Below the pieces are notes generated by a model, which saw only the letters and a list, made by a program, of their open reading frames with translations, searched no databases and was not told the DNA's origin. Shown piece by piece: positions 42,801-54,874 of a DNA stretch of 64,000 nt (position 1 is the first letter of the stretch; each line of letters begins with the position of its first letter). The position numbers and the translations under genes are program-made. The stretch spans positions 1 to 64,000 of the forward strand of contig JAMXDE010000071.1 of assembly GCA_026770025.1 (NCBI GenBank), given 5' to 3'. The stretch comes from Craspedostauros australis. Taxonomy: Eukaryota; Bacillariophyta; Bacillariophyceae; Mastogloiales; Achnanthaceae.

Positions 42801-43765
42801 CGAAACGACCTTCATTCTTCACGTCAAAGATAGACTCATGGATAGGTGTCGGGGTCATTTCTCTGCTCTTCGTGTCATTCTCGAGGTCAAGCGACTCCTG
42901 GATCCAGCCTTGATTGTTCACCGAGTAGTCGGACCATCGGCTGAGCTGGTCGAGATTGACGGTTGGCGCGAATCCAACCATGAGAGCACCTGAGACGTGT
43001 CTGTAGTTGCGTCCCCGGATTTCGAAGTGCGGGATCGTCACGAAGGGGAACGTCGTGTTGCTGGTCTTGCTCAGATCGTAAGACGTGACGGAGTCTCCAA
43101 GGCCTGCAATCAGATCCAGCGCATTCTGGAGGTTTTGCTTCGTGACATACTCGATTTCGTTGGCGTAGTCGTGGAACTAAACATAAGTGTCAGTACGGGT
43201 ATGAGAGCGAGTACAAGGGTGGTACATCGCGGTGGGACGTGATGTCGCAGAGTGGAGAACGCATCAGGAGCGCGGTCATGGAATGCGAGTGTGCGGCATC
43301 GTGAGTGAGTGAAGTGCGATGGTGACGAATGAAAAAGAGGATGGAGATGGACGTACGGATTCATGCAGCATCGTGGAATGATGGCCGAAGGATACCGGCG
43401 CTTACCTGAAGTTCGAAATCGGATGTCTCCGCCTCCCTGGCGAAGTGGAAAGCGAGGCCGCTGGCGATGCCGGCAGATACGAGCAGCAACGAGAGCATGC
43501 ATATCTTGGACCAAAACACTGCCCTGGCTTCCTCTGCTGCAATTTCGGTTTCCTTGGCCGAACGCGGTTGCTTCTTTGCACCACCGCGCTGTGAAGACGC
43601 GGAACTGCTCCATCCGATTGAATTCCCAGTGGCGGATTGCTCGTCGGAGATGCCGCTGACTGACTGGCTCAGCGCTCCATCGCTGCTGTCTTTATCGCTG
43701 TCGTCGCCATACTTTCCGACGGCACTGCCGTTGCTCGCGGTCGATTGCGTCGTGTAGCCGACCAT
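39838..43765 (-). CDS. Receptor-type nucleotide cyclase fused to class I phosphodiesterase
   Basis: Two exons on the minus strand, 43765-43406 and 43176-39838, joined across a 229-bp intron (donor GTAAGC, acceptor TTTAG), give about 1232 residues. Order: acidic N-terminus, membrane segment 1 (residues 83-105), a ~340-residue outer domain (PFVTIPHFEIRGRNYRHVSG onward), membrane segment 2 (near 449-472), class III cyclase (about 565-745) with both metal aspartates (LFSDIVKFT and ETIGDCYVA), then phosphodiesterase (about 900-1190) with SFHNFEHASHV, LIHDVDHVGVPN and QASDVAHTMQHW. It should both make and degrade a cyclic nucleotide at a membrane in response to an outer signal. The base-selecting pair reads Glu (VETIG) and Gln (RFQLFG), half like guanylate cyclases (Glu/Cys), so GMP versus AMP is open. 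Diatoms are known for this fusion. The start is the first good ATG (AACAATGG). Confidence 0.93.
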
Positions 43766-46700
43766 TGTTGGATCGGTGGTCTCAGTTGCACCTGCAGTTG
43801 CGGTTGCAATTACCTTTGTCAAAGTGCAGGGATGAACACGAACACGGGTAGACGATGCCGGACGGAAGGGTGAAGATGACCGCTACGGTGTTGCTGGAAA
43901 CGGCGAGTTCGAAAGTGTGCACAGTCGACTGTTGGAGGATGATGCCAACCGTTGACCCAAACACGGAGGCCAGAGTGAGCTGATGATCTTTTGCTCTGTT
44001 TTGACAAGCCGGAGCACAAACTGATTGTGTTGCAGCGGTGCAGAACGGAGCAGGGCAGAGTAGGACCGATGGAGAGAGAACTGCTGCATGTAAGAAAGCT
44101 GAAGGTAGGCACGGCTTCACCGTTGGAGGCAGCCGCCACGAGCATCTTGCAACCGCTGAAGGATGAGCAGGCCGGGCATCGACTCGCACGCACGTACTGT
44201 ATCCACAATAGATAAAAGCGGGGAAAGCGAAAGCCAGATACCGCTCTACTCTCTCACCGACGTACCTTCTGCTTCTTGCCGCTCTGTCTTCGTCACCGTC
44301 TCTGCCTTTGTGTCAACGAGGAATGAGAGTGGAGCAACGATTGGTGTACTTTGTCCTTTTATGAGTGGGAACACTCGAGGGATGGGTATGAGATAGAGGG
44401 GACAACAAGAGATTGCGGAGCGATGCAATTTATGTGACTGGGTTGGCGCGTACAATGAGCGCAGATGACTTGTCGTGGCGTCAAAAAATAATTCGCGAGT
44501 ATTTTCGCCAACACGTTGTGCGAAACGCGTCCACTTTTCGCGGGAAGGATCACCTGGTCATCTGTTTGTGCTTCACAGACGATAAATCGCAAGTCATGAA
44601 GAAGCAATCATTATGCCACAGTGACGCTTTTCACTTGGCGTGGTGACATTCAGACCCCAACAAGTGCACAAATCCGAACAATTCACATGCGCAGTGCCTG
44701 TTTGCTATCCTGCGCGCCCAATAGCACGGGTTCTTTCTCCCAGCAACAATTTGTCACTTCAACGTTGTGCATCTGTCAAAACCGCTTTCTGGACTGAGTG
44801 ACTCTGGTTCGTGCGTGGTGGGTTCGTTGTCGTTGACACCAACCTCCAGGTTCTTGCCACGAGACCAACCGACGATGGACCAAAAAGTGAGGGTTGGGTG
44901 TGGACAGAAAACAGAGAGAAGTTACGACTGGAGTGAAGCAATTGGATCAACCCGTTCGGAACGTCCGGGACGGGCACGAGCCATGGATGCTCGCTCGTAG
45001 ATGCACAATATCTGGGGACCCTCCATCTGCAAGTGCAATCGCTGTCTGCATTCATCCCAGCGTCACCCATCAGACTCGACGTCGTAAACGCGTGCAAGCA
45101 CGATCAAGGACCTGCGCGCGACGCGACGCGACGCGACGTGACTGTTTCTCCCGCAGATGGGCGAGCGAGTGATTGTGGACAACCACAACGACAGATCAAC
45201 AAGTAGCCTGTGCCCATGACGTTTCGACAGAGTGAAGCTGGGCAGAAGGGCCTCCATGGACGTCATTCTTTCTCTCCAGATTGTGGTACTTGACTTTGGA
45301 GTGATGCTCTTCCAGACGTACGACTCCACGTATTGTACGTGTACGACCTATGGCACAAACGATCGTCATCGATTTCGGAAATCTGCCCAGGTCCTAGTCG
45401 CCGGACAACCCGGGAGCAGAGTGGAGTGGAGAGAATCCTCGCATGTTCGAATCCGCAATGCAAGGAAGCGTCGCAGCGAAGGTGTCCTGCGGTGTACGCG
45501 CCGATTCCCTCCGTCTCGTGTGGAGGTCGTTCTTGCGTTCCACCAGACGCCACAATTGGCTGCGATGGTCGACCATCTGCGAAGTGTCGGGCAGGTCGTA
45601 CACGTGAGTGTCGTACGGTGCGAGAGCGAGAATTGGAGACGAGCGCAAGTAGCCGGACGTAGCAGAAGAGAGAATTATCGATCCGCCTCTCGCGAGGCAG
45701 AGGCGTCTTGTTGCGCTGCGCCACCATGATACAATCAAGACTCCTCTGCTGCGCTCACTGGCATGAGGAGCTTTCAAAACGGAGATCCCCACAGGGTTGC
45801 TCGCATGGACACAAGTACTCGTGGTTGGGAGTTGTTCTTGTGCGCAAAGAGGAACATGTGAATCAAGGTGGGTGGTCCACGGAGGATTGATTTTGCGACG
45901 GTGTACACAGTTCGCAACACACAACAGTGCGCGAAGAGTCATGTGAGGAGGTCGCGGTTGACCATCACTGTGGCCCGACACGGATCGCAAGCATCCTCCA
46001 GATCCCAACGTCTATGTCCATGTCTACATTCATGGATTGCTTGTTGCTGTCCTTTTCAACCCGCGAACCATGTGAATAATGTCTTGGGGACGAGCATGTG
46101 ATGGTGTTTGGGATTCTATACGATTCCGCATCGCATGCATGAAGAACAAGTCAATGAAAGTGAATGGAGCTATCGCAGAGTGCTGCGAACGGCGCGTGCA
46201 GAAGACTCTACGACCCAATACTCTCATTTGGCCATGTTGGGACATGTAGAATGAACGCTCTCTATTGGCATATTTACAGTGGCACTTCGCTCGGCGTGGC
46301 CGTGCTGTTCATGTCGTCCTCCGAGACCATGTGGCGTACCATGCGAGTATGTGGAGAGCCTCAATGGCACAATGGAGCCGCCCGAACCAGCACAAGGCAG
46401 CCAGAAGAACGCAACGAGATTAGTCTCCAGATCGGACCCCAGTTGATCGTGGCAGCCAATCGGCAGCGGCCAATTGGACTTGGGACATCCGCATCGCAAT
46501 CGGTCCACCTGTTCTTCTCCCGGATTCTGGTTCGCAAAAGAACCTCGTTCATGTCCTATACCCGTGTTCCTGCGGAACCACACCAAATGGAGGTCTTGTT
46601 TTGTGCAATGTGTGGACTTTTTCATTCTCGTTGGGATTTGGGTGTCAACATCAAGTGCCTCCTGGGCGACCCTGGCCGCCTTCTCCATTTGTCGACCTGG

Positions 46701-46825
46701 CTTGAAGTGCGAAGGAGGAGGCGTATAGCGGTATTGCTTCGCAATGCTTCTGCAGAATCATCACAACCGAATGCGCGTTGCACTGCGCCACGCGTTGTCG
46801 ATCAATTCGTGATTTGCAGCAGCGA
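43766..46825. other. Intergenic stretch, no supported gene
   Basis: The first few hundred bases should contain the promoter of the cyclase gene; no certain motif is seen. Many open frames overlap on both strands. A minus frame 46224-46688 (154 codons, MEKAARVAQEALDVDTQ onward) just after the globin stop and an opposite plus frame 46164-46862 (232 codons) cannot both be real, and neither is recognised. A GCGAC pentanucleotide tract lies near 45116-45138, similar in type to the tract at 686. Confidence 0.45.
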
Positions 46826-47755
46826 TCATTTGCTGAGCTTCTGCGCTCGGATCATGTCGTAGGACAGCGCCCCGTACACTTCGACCCAATCGTTCTTGAT
46901 GGGAGTCGTGAATTGATCACCCAGCGCTTCCTCGACCGAATCGATGAGTGCGCGTCCCATGCTGGGGTAGTACTCCAGCTTGACGCCGTATCGCACGTGA
47001 TTGGCGCCAAGTTCCAACAATATTTCGGTGAGGATGTCAATATCCGGTCCCAGCAGGCTGAGGGCCTTGTCGATCATTTGGATGAAGTACTGCGCGTGTT
47101 TGACGAATCGCGGGCTGCTGACGACCAGATCTGATTTCGGATCCATGTCCTTTTGAAAGCCGAAGATTACTTTGGATTCCGGTTCCATGGCAAACAGTCT
47201 GCGGCGACGTCGTGTGGTATGGCATCGTATGAGGGGGTGAAGGGAAGACGGAGATGGCGAGGTGGTAGGTGTTAGAATGATGCTGCAGTCAAATATTGTC
47301 GAAATTGCACTTGCAACTGCGTTGGCGCTTCCGTCTGCGTCCAGCGAAAGATAACAGCGAACTTACTTCTGAAACAGAGCTGTCCCTATCCGCTGTTCGT
47401 AGCTGTCGAGCGTGAGTACACAAGAGACGTGGAATGTTAGAGTTAGACAAAAATAGTGGGTGGTTTGGTTAGAGATGACACGAGTACTAACAACATGGTA
47501 CACTGGACGATGATTTCCCAAGGTGAGCGGCAGAACAACCGCGCAACAGTCACTCCCTTTCCCAATTTCTCCTGCCATGCAAGGGATGATCATGCAGCAG
47601 CAGCAACAGCAGCAGCAACGTAGCTACCGCCGCCATGCTACCACTCCAATACAGTGCACGATGACATGTTCTGGCACTTACTTGGGCATGCGTCGGATCA
47701 ATTCCCAGCTCTCGATCACGTTCGCGACGGTGTGGTAGCTCATGTCAGCAACCAT
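46826..47755 (-). CDS. Single-domain globin, three exons
   Basis: Exons 47755-47682, 47402-47367 (only 36 nt) and 47198-46826 join with GTAAGT donors and CAG acceptors to exactly 161 codons, 160 residues. The product is a canonical 3-over-3 type globin: the CD corner has VIFGF (residues 47-51), the distal His is His71 in RFVKHAQYF, and the proximal His is His104 in LGANHVRYGV. WELIRRMPNYEQRIGTALF fits the A-B helices. It should bind heme and a gas (O2 or NO) in the cytosol, as no targeting peptide is seen. The start ATG 47755 gives a normal globin N-terminus, but an extra upstream exon cannot be ruled out. It lies about 3 kb upstream of the cyclase gene on the same strand. Confidence 0.9.
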
Positions 47756-50119
47756 GATGTCAAAGTTGGCCTTGTATGAAATGTGTGCAGAGTATGTGAG
47801 TTTGTATGGGATGCAGAACGCCCGATCCAATGCTTTCTTGCTTGCGCTTCGTTTGTATTTGTGGGATTTGCAAAACTGATTTGCACCTCGTTCCGAGATG
47901 AAGCTTCAACGTCGTCTCTCCACTGCTCGATTGAGATCGTGCAGATGGATCTTTGCCGTTGTTTGGTTGTTCGGAGATGCTCGCTCTGGAAATCGACAGG
48001 AAAGCGGATAGGCTGATCCAATGGCCCTTGTGCTCCTTGATTCGGGGACTTGCTTCGCGCTGCCTCTCTGTTTGCTGTCCTTCGTTAACCTTCTTGAACT
48101 TGATGTCTGTATGCTTGCCTTGTGCGTGATGATCGGGAATTTCCGAGAGCACGAATCGGTGAAATGGATGTCGCGATTGGAGTTGCAGCTGCTGTCGCTG
48201 TTGTCGTTTCTGTTTGTTTGGGTTGGGTTTGTTAATAGCGGCGACAATCACAGTGATACTGAAGAAGAAGAAGATGATGATGATGACAGCGATGGCGATG
48301 ATGTCGATGGCAACGAACCTCTGTGCTTTGTGATTGATTCTTCCCAGTAGTTGTGATGTGTTGTGTTGTCTTGTGATGTGATGTTATGCGGACTGCGATG
48401 CGGACTGCGATGTTGACTATGATGTTGATGGCCTCTTGACAACAAAGTACGATCTATGGCAGTGTGTTGGTTGGTCGGACGCGGCTGTGAACGATGACTG
48501 TGATCGTTGTGCGAATGACGATGTTGACAGTGCTGGTCGACAACGAAATGAATCACCGCCCTCAAGCGCCGAACGCAATGCTGACAGCGATGACGCAAAC
48601 GAAAGCGTTCCATTCATTCCCCTTGCGGACGATTTCAGCTTTGCACATTCTTCTTCGTGGTGATGAGCGTTTGTGTCTGAGCGAACAATTTGTCCGCCAC
48701 AAAGCTGCATGGACTCGGCCTTGTGACTTTTCTGCTGATGGCGAAAGCTGGAGGTGCAGAAAGCGTTTTGAATTCGCCCGATACGATTGGTCCAAAACCG
48801 ATTTGTTCTGACGTGTCAACGGTCGAAGTGGTCGAGTGGAAATGGTCGGGCGATTGCGTCCTCTGACGTCAACGTGGCAAACATGGTTGGACGCGATGGG
48901 ATGAAGAAATGTGTTCTGGGGGACAACAAGGAGCACAAAGAAGCGCAAGGGCAACAAAGGCTCCAGTGACACTGTGCGAGTAGGACAAACTGAGCACACA
49001 CATCGGACAAATAGAAACCATAAGTACTGGAGAAACAATGTGTGCGAGAGGAACAACCATGGCGGCATTCTCCGTTCGTGCAGCCCAACACTACCACAAC
49101 GAACCTTCCTTTCCATGTTCGTGACCACTGCGGCGATTGCGCTTGTGGACGCGGCTTCGAAACGCGTTTGCCCCATGGCTGATTGGTGCGGAATGCGGGG
49201 TGCGTACGACTATCTACGCAACATGTAGCTCGTGGGTGCACAAGATACTTCAAGAGAGGGAGGAACTGCAATTCTTCTCGGACGTGAAAGACCGCAAGAG
49301 CTGGTGATGTCTCATAGATGCACGAGCTGCGAATAGCCTGAGTCTTCGTTGTCATGTGTGATGGTCGTTGACGTCGATGACGAGGTCCATGTATCTCGCA
49401 ATCTTTGGTGTTGTGGATGAGGATGGCGGCCCCAAGTTGCGCCTGTGTGGTTGCAATACTTGGGCACACGGCATGGCGCGTTGCCTGTTTGTCTTGTGCT
49501 CCACTCTGATGCCGAATCGTGGAGCTCGTACAGACATGTATGGTACGGTATTATGCGACCTATTGTGTGCGAAGGTTGCCCTTCAGAGAAAGAGGGAGGT
49601 GACACCGTACTCGTACGACTACAAGTACATGGGATCCCAACAACTTTCTCTCAAGAGAGCACTACCTATGGACCCATGATGTGAATGTGGATACGAACGC
49701 TTCGTGGAGAAGGGCGGGGCAATCCTTTCAGGTGGGGGCAGGTAAACCTCCCATACTCCACTCGTAGAGACCATTAGTTCCCCCTAACCAATGTGCAATT
49801 CCTGATCGTGGTACTCGTACGACCAATAACATGTGCAAGTATTATAGAACACAATGGGCGTGTGATGGAGACTGTTCCATGGCCATGGAGTACGATCTAC
49901 TATACTCGGATGCGTGGTACCATGCGAAGTGCTCTAGACTGACTAGAGTGCGCTGATCGTGCCAGATTTGGTGGTTGGTTGTGACATGACGTCTGCCATG
50001 TGTCGCAAGTGTTCAAATCTTGGTGTATAACGCCACATAACGCCCAATGGTTGGTTCTGATTGGTCGCAAATCGATTGGGAACCAGCAAGGAGATCTTTG
50101 GCGTCAATCAGCCAAGCAG
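47756..50119. other. Intergenic stretch, no supported gene
   Basis: Promoters of the divergent globin and GmrSD-like genes must lie here. A GAA/GAT trinucleotide run sits near 48259-48305. Open frames on both strands, such as 48562-49176 minus, 48816-49469 minus and 49368-49679 plus, overlap each other and have no recognisable motif. No transposon ends were seen. Confidence 0.45.
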
Positions 50120-51769
50120 ATGATGACCACACACAGAACCACGCATCACAGAGCAGCAGCGCACCGAAGATACCGCAGCAGAGAGGCTTGCGACGGTTGC
50201 CGATGGCGCCACTGCTCTCTGCACGGATACGTCCAGGGCCGACCAACTCGTGCTCTTCTCACGTTCCCAAGCAGATTGTCGTGGAGCGTGGAACAACGCC
50301 CAAAGTCGCCCGTGGCACCAACCATGTTAGCTTCCGCACATGCCAAGGCAGATGCCTGCTCGTACGGAGACCTCCCAACAGACAGCAGTGCAGAGAGAAC
50401 AGCAACGCAATCCGGCAACAGAGCCGCGATGAAGATGGAGCAAGCGAACGATTGCGGCCTGAAGAAATCGGCCAGAGAGCTGCCTCCAACGACTACTGCT
50501 GCTGCTGCTGCCATCATGCAAGCGCAGACATGCCATGAGGCTTCGGCAGCACGAGCGACGTCGCCGACAACACGGAGGTCAGCAACCGTCAAGGCGGCTG
50601 TGCGATTGCTTGCCTTGATCGCTGTCCTTGCTCTTTGCCAGCATCCGAACGCGTTCGCGAGGCGATCCTTCGCACTCCTACCTGCGGTCGTGTCTGTGTC
50701 TGCCTTCCACATGCATCCGCAGCATCGCGGCCATCACTTTGGCCCGCAAGGCCTCGTTCGTGAGTCGTCAGCAACGCAGCCGTGCCCATCATCCGCCTCG
50801 TCTGGTAGGTCCGTGCAATGCCGCCCCAGCTTGCTCACGCGCAGCATGGCACCTCTCGTCTTCGCGGGCGAACCAATCAACCAAAATGCCCCCCAGTTGG
50901 AGTGGATCAACCTCGGCAAGATCTACAATTCCCACAGAGAGTATATCTTGCAGACGAGGTACCAGAGGGCGAAGAAACCGGAGCTCTACACGTGGACACC
51001 GGAGAACGCCCAGGCCTTTTGGAGATCGCTCATCGTCCAACATGAGCTCCTCAAGGCGACGAAGACACAGAACTCGCACAAGGATTGGACCGAGCTCGAA
51101 ATTATGGCGAAAGTTGCCTCCGACAAATTTTCGTTACAGCTGGGAACCATCACCATCCAATCGATACCGCTCAAGTCGGAAGCGCAGCAGAAGGACATGG
51201 GACAAGGCTGCACGGTCTATGAGATACACGACGGACTGCAGCGGCTGCTCACCATCCAGCTCCTCCTCGTGGCGATGCACAACGCCTTGCGCGATGCCCA
51301 CGACGCCGACAAGGAGGAATTGCAGGAGATCGTCAACTACCTCGTGCCGTACTCCTTTCGCGCGAAGTGCCGATATCTGCCGCGACTCTCCGTCTATACG
51401 CAGCAGACGCAGCCCATCGAAAACGCGTGGTTGGACTTTGAGTCGCCGCATGTACGTGAAGCATCAGACCTCATGGCCTACGAGGTGGTTCAGAAGGAAT
51501 TCGAATCGATATTGCGCGAGACGCCGCGCGACGAGATTTGGGAGATCTTCGACACCATGATGAACATACCGTGCGTGTGGCTCGTCACGTTGCCATCCGG
51601 CGTCCCGCGTTCGGTGGCTTTGTTCAACAAACGCCGCGCGGACAAGGTGGAGAAAGCGATGGCACAGTACAAAGAAACGGGACACATGCCGCAGGTCGCG
51701 CTGTCTTGGAATCAGGTGTGGATGGGGGCCCAGGAGGAAGACAGAATCAAAGTAACCAAAGAAGAAGAG

Positions 51770-51813
<44 letters not shown>

Positions 51814-54193
51814 TGATGGAGTAAACGAGATCGAGGAAGAGGATGCTACCGACAGTTTAGGAATAGAAACAACGTTGGACGACCTGATAGAGGAAGCGGA
51901 GACTGAAACGAAAACAAAAAAGAGAAGAGTGACGGCAAACAGACAGAAGGAATTACAAGCCGAATTGGACAAGGACAAGGAACTGCGGGATCGCCTCCGT
52001 CGGGATGAAGCCCACGGACGCGGCGAGGCGACAATTTATTCCGATGAGAACATGTTTGAGTCTCTCTTTGAGAATGACACTGTCAGCAACGACGGTCCAA
52101 GCGACGATGAGGCGACTGCTAAGTCCACGAAAGCAGCAAAGAACAAGAAAACGGCGGGCCCTGGGACCAGAAAGACCGTAGCGAAAGCAATACGCAGCGA
52201 GGTGAAGGTATTTTCCAACGAGTTCATCTTTCCTGATATCTTTGCGAACGCCACTGACAGCATCGACGACCCATGGGGCGAGGAGATGGAGGATTCAACC
52301 GCAGACCTCTTTGCTGATATCTTTGGGGATGCCCCTGTCAGCAACGACGGTATAGGCGATGACGAGGCGACCGCGAAGCCCAAGAAGGCAGCAAAGAAAA
52401 CAACAGCAGCGGGCCGTGGGAAGAAAAAGATCGCAGCAAAAGCAACAAGCGTAGCATCCAAGACAACCGCAAAGAGGAAGTCGAAGATTGACAACGATGA
52501 CAGTGAGAAGAGTGAGAATGCAGAGAAAAAGAAATTGACAGAAGACGACGATCCAATTTTGCCCGCCTCGACCAAACGCAAATCACAGCGCGCGGTTGTT
52601 GATGCGGTAATCGAAGTGGACACCAACGAGGATCCCGACGATGTGGCGAGTGATGTGGTCATCGAGAATGTCGATGGGGTAGCCGCACATCAAGAAGGTA
52701 AGGATGCCACCTATGGGGATGATAATGATGCAGAAGCAAAGGATCCCGCCACCATGTCCACTGAAGACGCCATCCGCATTGCTGAAGCACATGTCGCCTC
52801 GATCGGGGAGGCAGGCAGCGAAGACTCGGCACGCGATTCAGGCGATGCCACGCCCTTGAAGATCGTGGATGCCGCAGACACTGAGATCGATGCTTCCTCT
52901 AATGTCATCATCGATGTCGTCGCAGAAGAAGACGACAGCGACAGCGACAGCGACAATAATGAGACAGCGAAGAACGCCTCGTCAACAACGACCGCAGGGG
53001 CAGGCAGCAATGAGACGATCGTGACCGACTCCGAAGATGCGCACGACAAAGACAAGATTCCAGCATCATCGTTGCCATTGAACATCCAAACCATCAAGAT
53101 AGACACAGCCGCCGTGATGAACACAAGCGCGACGAAAATGACAAGCGCCGAGCGCATCGCAACGTACCGCCGACTGGTGCTGTCCACCATGAAAAGCGGT
53201 TACGTCGGTGAAGGCGACGAGCAGTGGCAGAAGGCCGTGGATGATTTTGGGCCGGATGCATTGGAGGCTGCATTCTTCGAGTCGATCGAAATCGTCCTCG
53301 GGAAGCGCCCGTCCTCCAAGACTGATAACAGCACACTGATACTGGAGTTCTCCACGAGCGACCTCTGTTGCGGACCGTACGCGAATGCCATCACGGATTG
53401 GGTCGTGCCGGTGGCCAGGGCGAGAAAGGTGCTGAACTCCTTGAAAACGGACGAGACGAAGGAGCTGATGAAGCAGCGCGGTATTCCACAGGCCGTCGCG
53501 AGCTTCTCGTTCGTGCAGTCTGTGGCGCAAGTCTACCCCGAACTTGACGTCCTGCAGCTATACTTTGCGAAGGAGCTGGAGATCTGGCATCCACCGGAAT
53601 TCCAGAGCAAACTGCAGAGGCTGGAGCGCTTCGCTCTGTGGGTCATGATGGCCAAGCCATCGAAGAGCAAACGAGCCCACCGCATCAGGCGCGCATTGGA
53701 ATGGGACTTCAAGCCAGGAAAATCCGCCAAGTTCGATCCCCTGGAGCTGTCGCACGAAGAAGTGATGTTTGCCTTCGCCAGTCTGCGGCAGGGTTTCTTC
53801 AAGAGCGAGGTCGGGCAACGGATGGCGCAGGCGATCTTGCTGCGGCTGAATGCTCATTTCGATGAGACAGTGTACACGTCGTCCAAGACCCCGTGGTTGG
53901 AAACTGTGCTTCCCGGCCGTCTCACCAAAAACTCGCCGTGGAAACGGGCATGGGACGGCACCACGATCAAGTCGTGGCGCAGCAGACTCGGCGACTTCCT
54001 CCTGACCGACAGCCCCATGCCAAAGCAAAGTCCCGACTGGCAGAAGAAGCAGCAGGCCATGGCCCAGAGCCCGTACCCCCTGACACGCAAGATGGCGGAC
54101 CGAACGTTGTGGGATCCAGAGTCTGTCGAAGACTTTCATCACAAGGTCATCATGGACTCCGTCATCTCAGTGTGGGGATTGGACTTGAGCTAG
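50120..54193 (+). CDS. GmrSD-like protein (DUF262 + DUF1524) with possible plastid-targeting N-terminus
   Basis: Open frame without introns. In-frame ATGs at 50120 and 50516 are candidate starts; from 50516 the product has 1225 residues. From there a hydrophobic segment (RLLALIAVLALC, residues 30-41) is followed by NA|FARRS, resembling the A|F cleavage motif of diatom plastid proteins. The DUF262 part shows TRYQRAKKPELYTW (near 148), LQLGTITIQ and YEIHDGLQRLLTIQLLL (near 238), matching the YQR...W and DGQQR nucleotide-site motifs with one Q changed to L. A ~455-residue acidic/Lys-rich insertion with about 18 Asp in a row follows. The C-terminal ~350 residues fit the helical linker and DUF1524, ending RLGDFLLTD and RTLWDPESVEDF, but the usual E-H-x-L-P nuclease motif reads ETVLP, lacking the His. 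Prokaryotic GmrSD cuts modified DNA using NTP; this protein may bind but not cut. Confidence 0.75.
51769..51817 (+). repeat. GAC trinucleotide run encoding poly-Asp
   Basis: Pure GAC repeats ending in GAT GAT, in frame, encode about 18 aspartates within the acidic insertion of the GmrSD-like protein. Length variation here would be in-frame and tolerated. Confidence 0.95.
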
Positions 54194-54874
54194 CTGAGGC
54201 TGGCGTCGAGCAATTCACTTTTGGTGAGACGCACGGGCCGATGGTAGTGAACGAGGAGCGGTTCGGAGACGAGGGGCAACAGTGCAAGCACATGCCACAC
54301 AAATCTTGAGATCGCGACGACCAAGACTGATTCTGTGCAATACGGGTGGTATGGTATTTTTCTATTAGATCTATCCATTATTTGGTTCGACGAAGATCTT
54401 GTTGGCCTGGCTGATACTTCTCTCTCTCACTCACTCGTTGTGCTCGCACTAGTGCGTGCGTAGGGTGGCTCTGTTTTGACTTTGAAAGGGCATGGTGCGA
54501 GTATTGAGTATCATCCGCACCGCTGCTGTCGTGGTTGACAACACGCCATAGGCGCGACGCGGCCAAGTCTCTATTTGTGAAGTTGCCGACCACAGCATGG
54601 CTACTGTGCACCTACTTGTACGCACACAAGTAGGTACATCTGCAGAATGTGGATGCACATAGCGTTGCCTCTCCACAAGTGTACAAGGCATAACAATGTT
54701 AGAGTATATCATTTACCATCTCCAATTCATGGTCTTTCCTATAATACAATTTAAATCCGAAGTGCTGTTGGCATATCCTCAATGTTGCCACTTGCTCTGT
54801 TTGGGAATCCGACTTTGCTCGGACGCAAACATCGAAGGCCCCAGCATGTAGACTTCCACTGTCAATGTGGATGC
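54194..54874. other. Short region between two convergent genes
   Basis: It contains the 3' ends of the GmrSD-like gene and the P450. AT-rich stretches near 54354-54385 and 54715-54755 may hold polyadenylation signals; no coding frame or repeat stands out. Confidence 0.5.

Noticed and set aside
43766..43822. Upstream extension of cyclase exon 1
   Set aside because: It starts at a non-ATG codon; the first ATG in good context is at 43765.
45394..46008. 204-codon minus frame
   Set aside because: No motif and unusual composition rich in Arg, Ser and His, as expected from non-coding DNA in this base composition.
46224..46688. 154-codon minus frame just after the globin stop
   Set aside because: It looks somewhat protein-like and might be a further exon, but no splice sites join it to the globin and no family is recognised.
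46164..46862. 232-codon plus frame overlapping the globin 3' end
   Set aside because: It overlaps the globin last exon antisense and has no recognisable motif.
51769..51817. GAC run as a possible assembly artefact or non-coding satellite
   Set aside because: The frame stays open on both sides and the flanking protein is acidic, so it is a real coding repeat.
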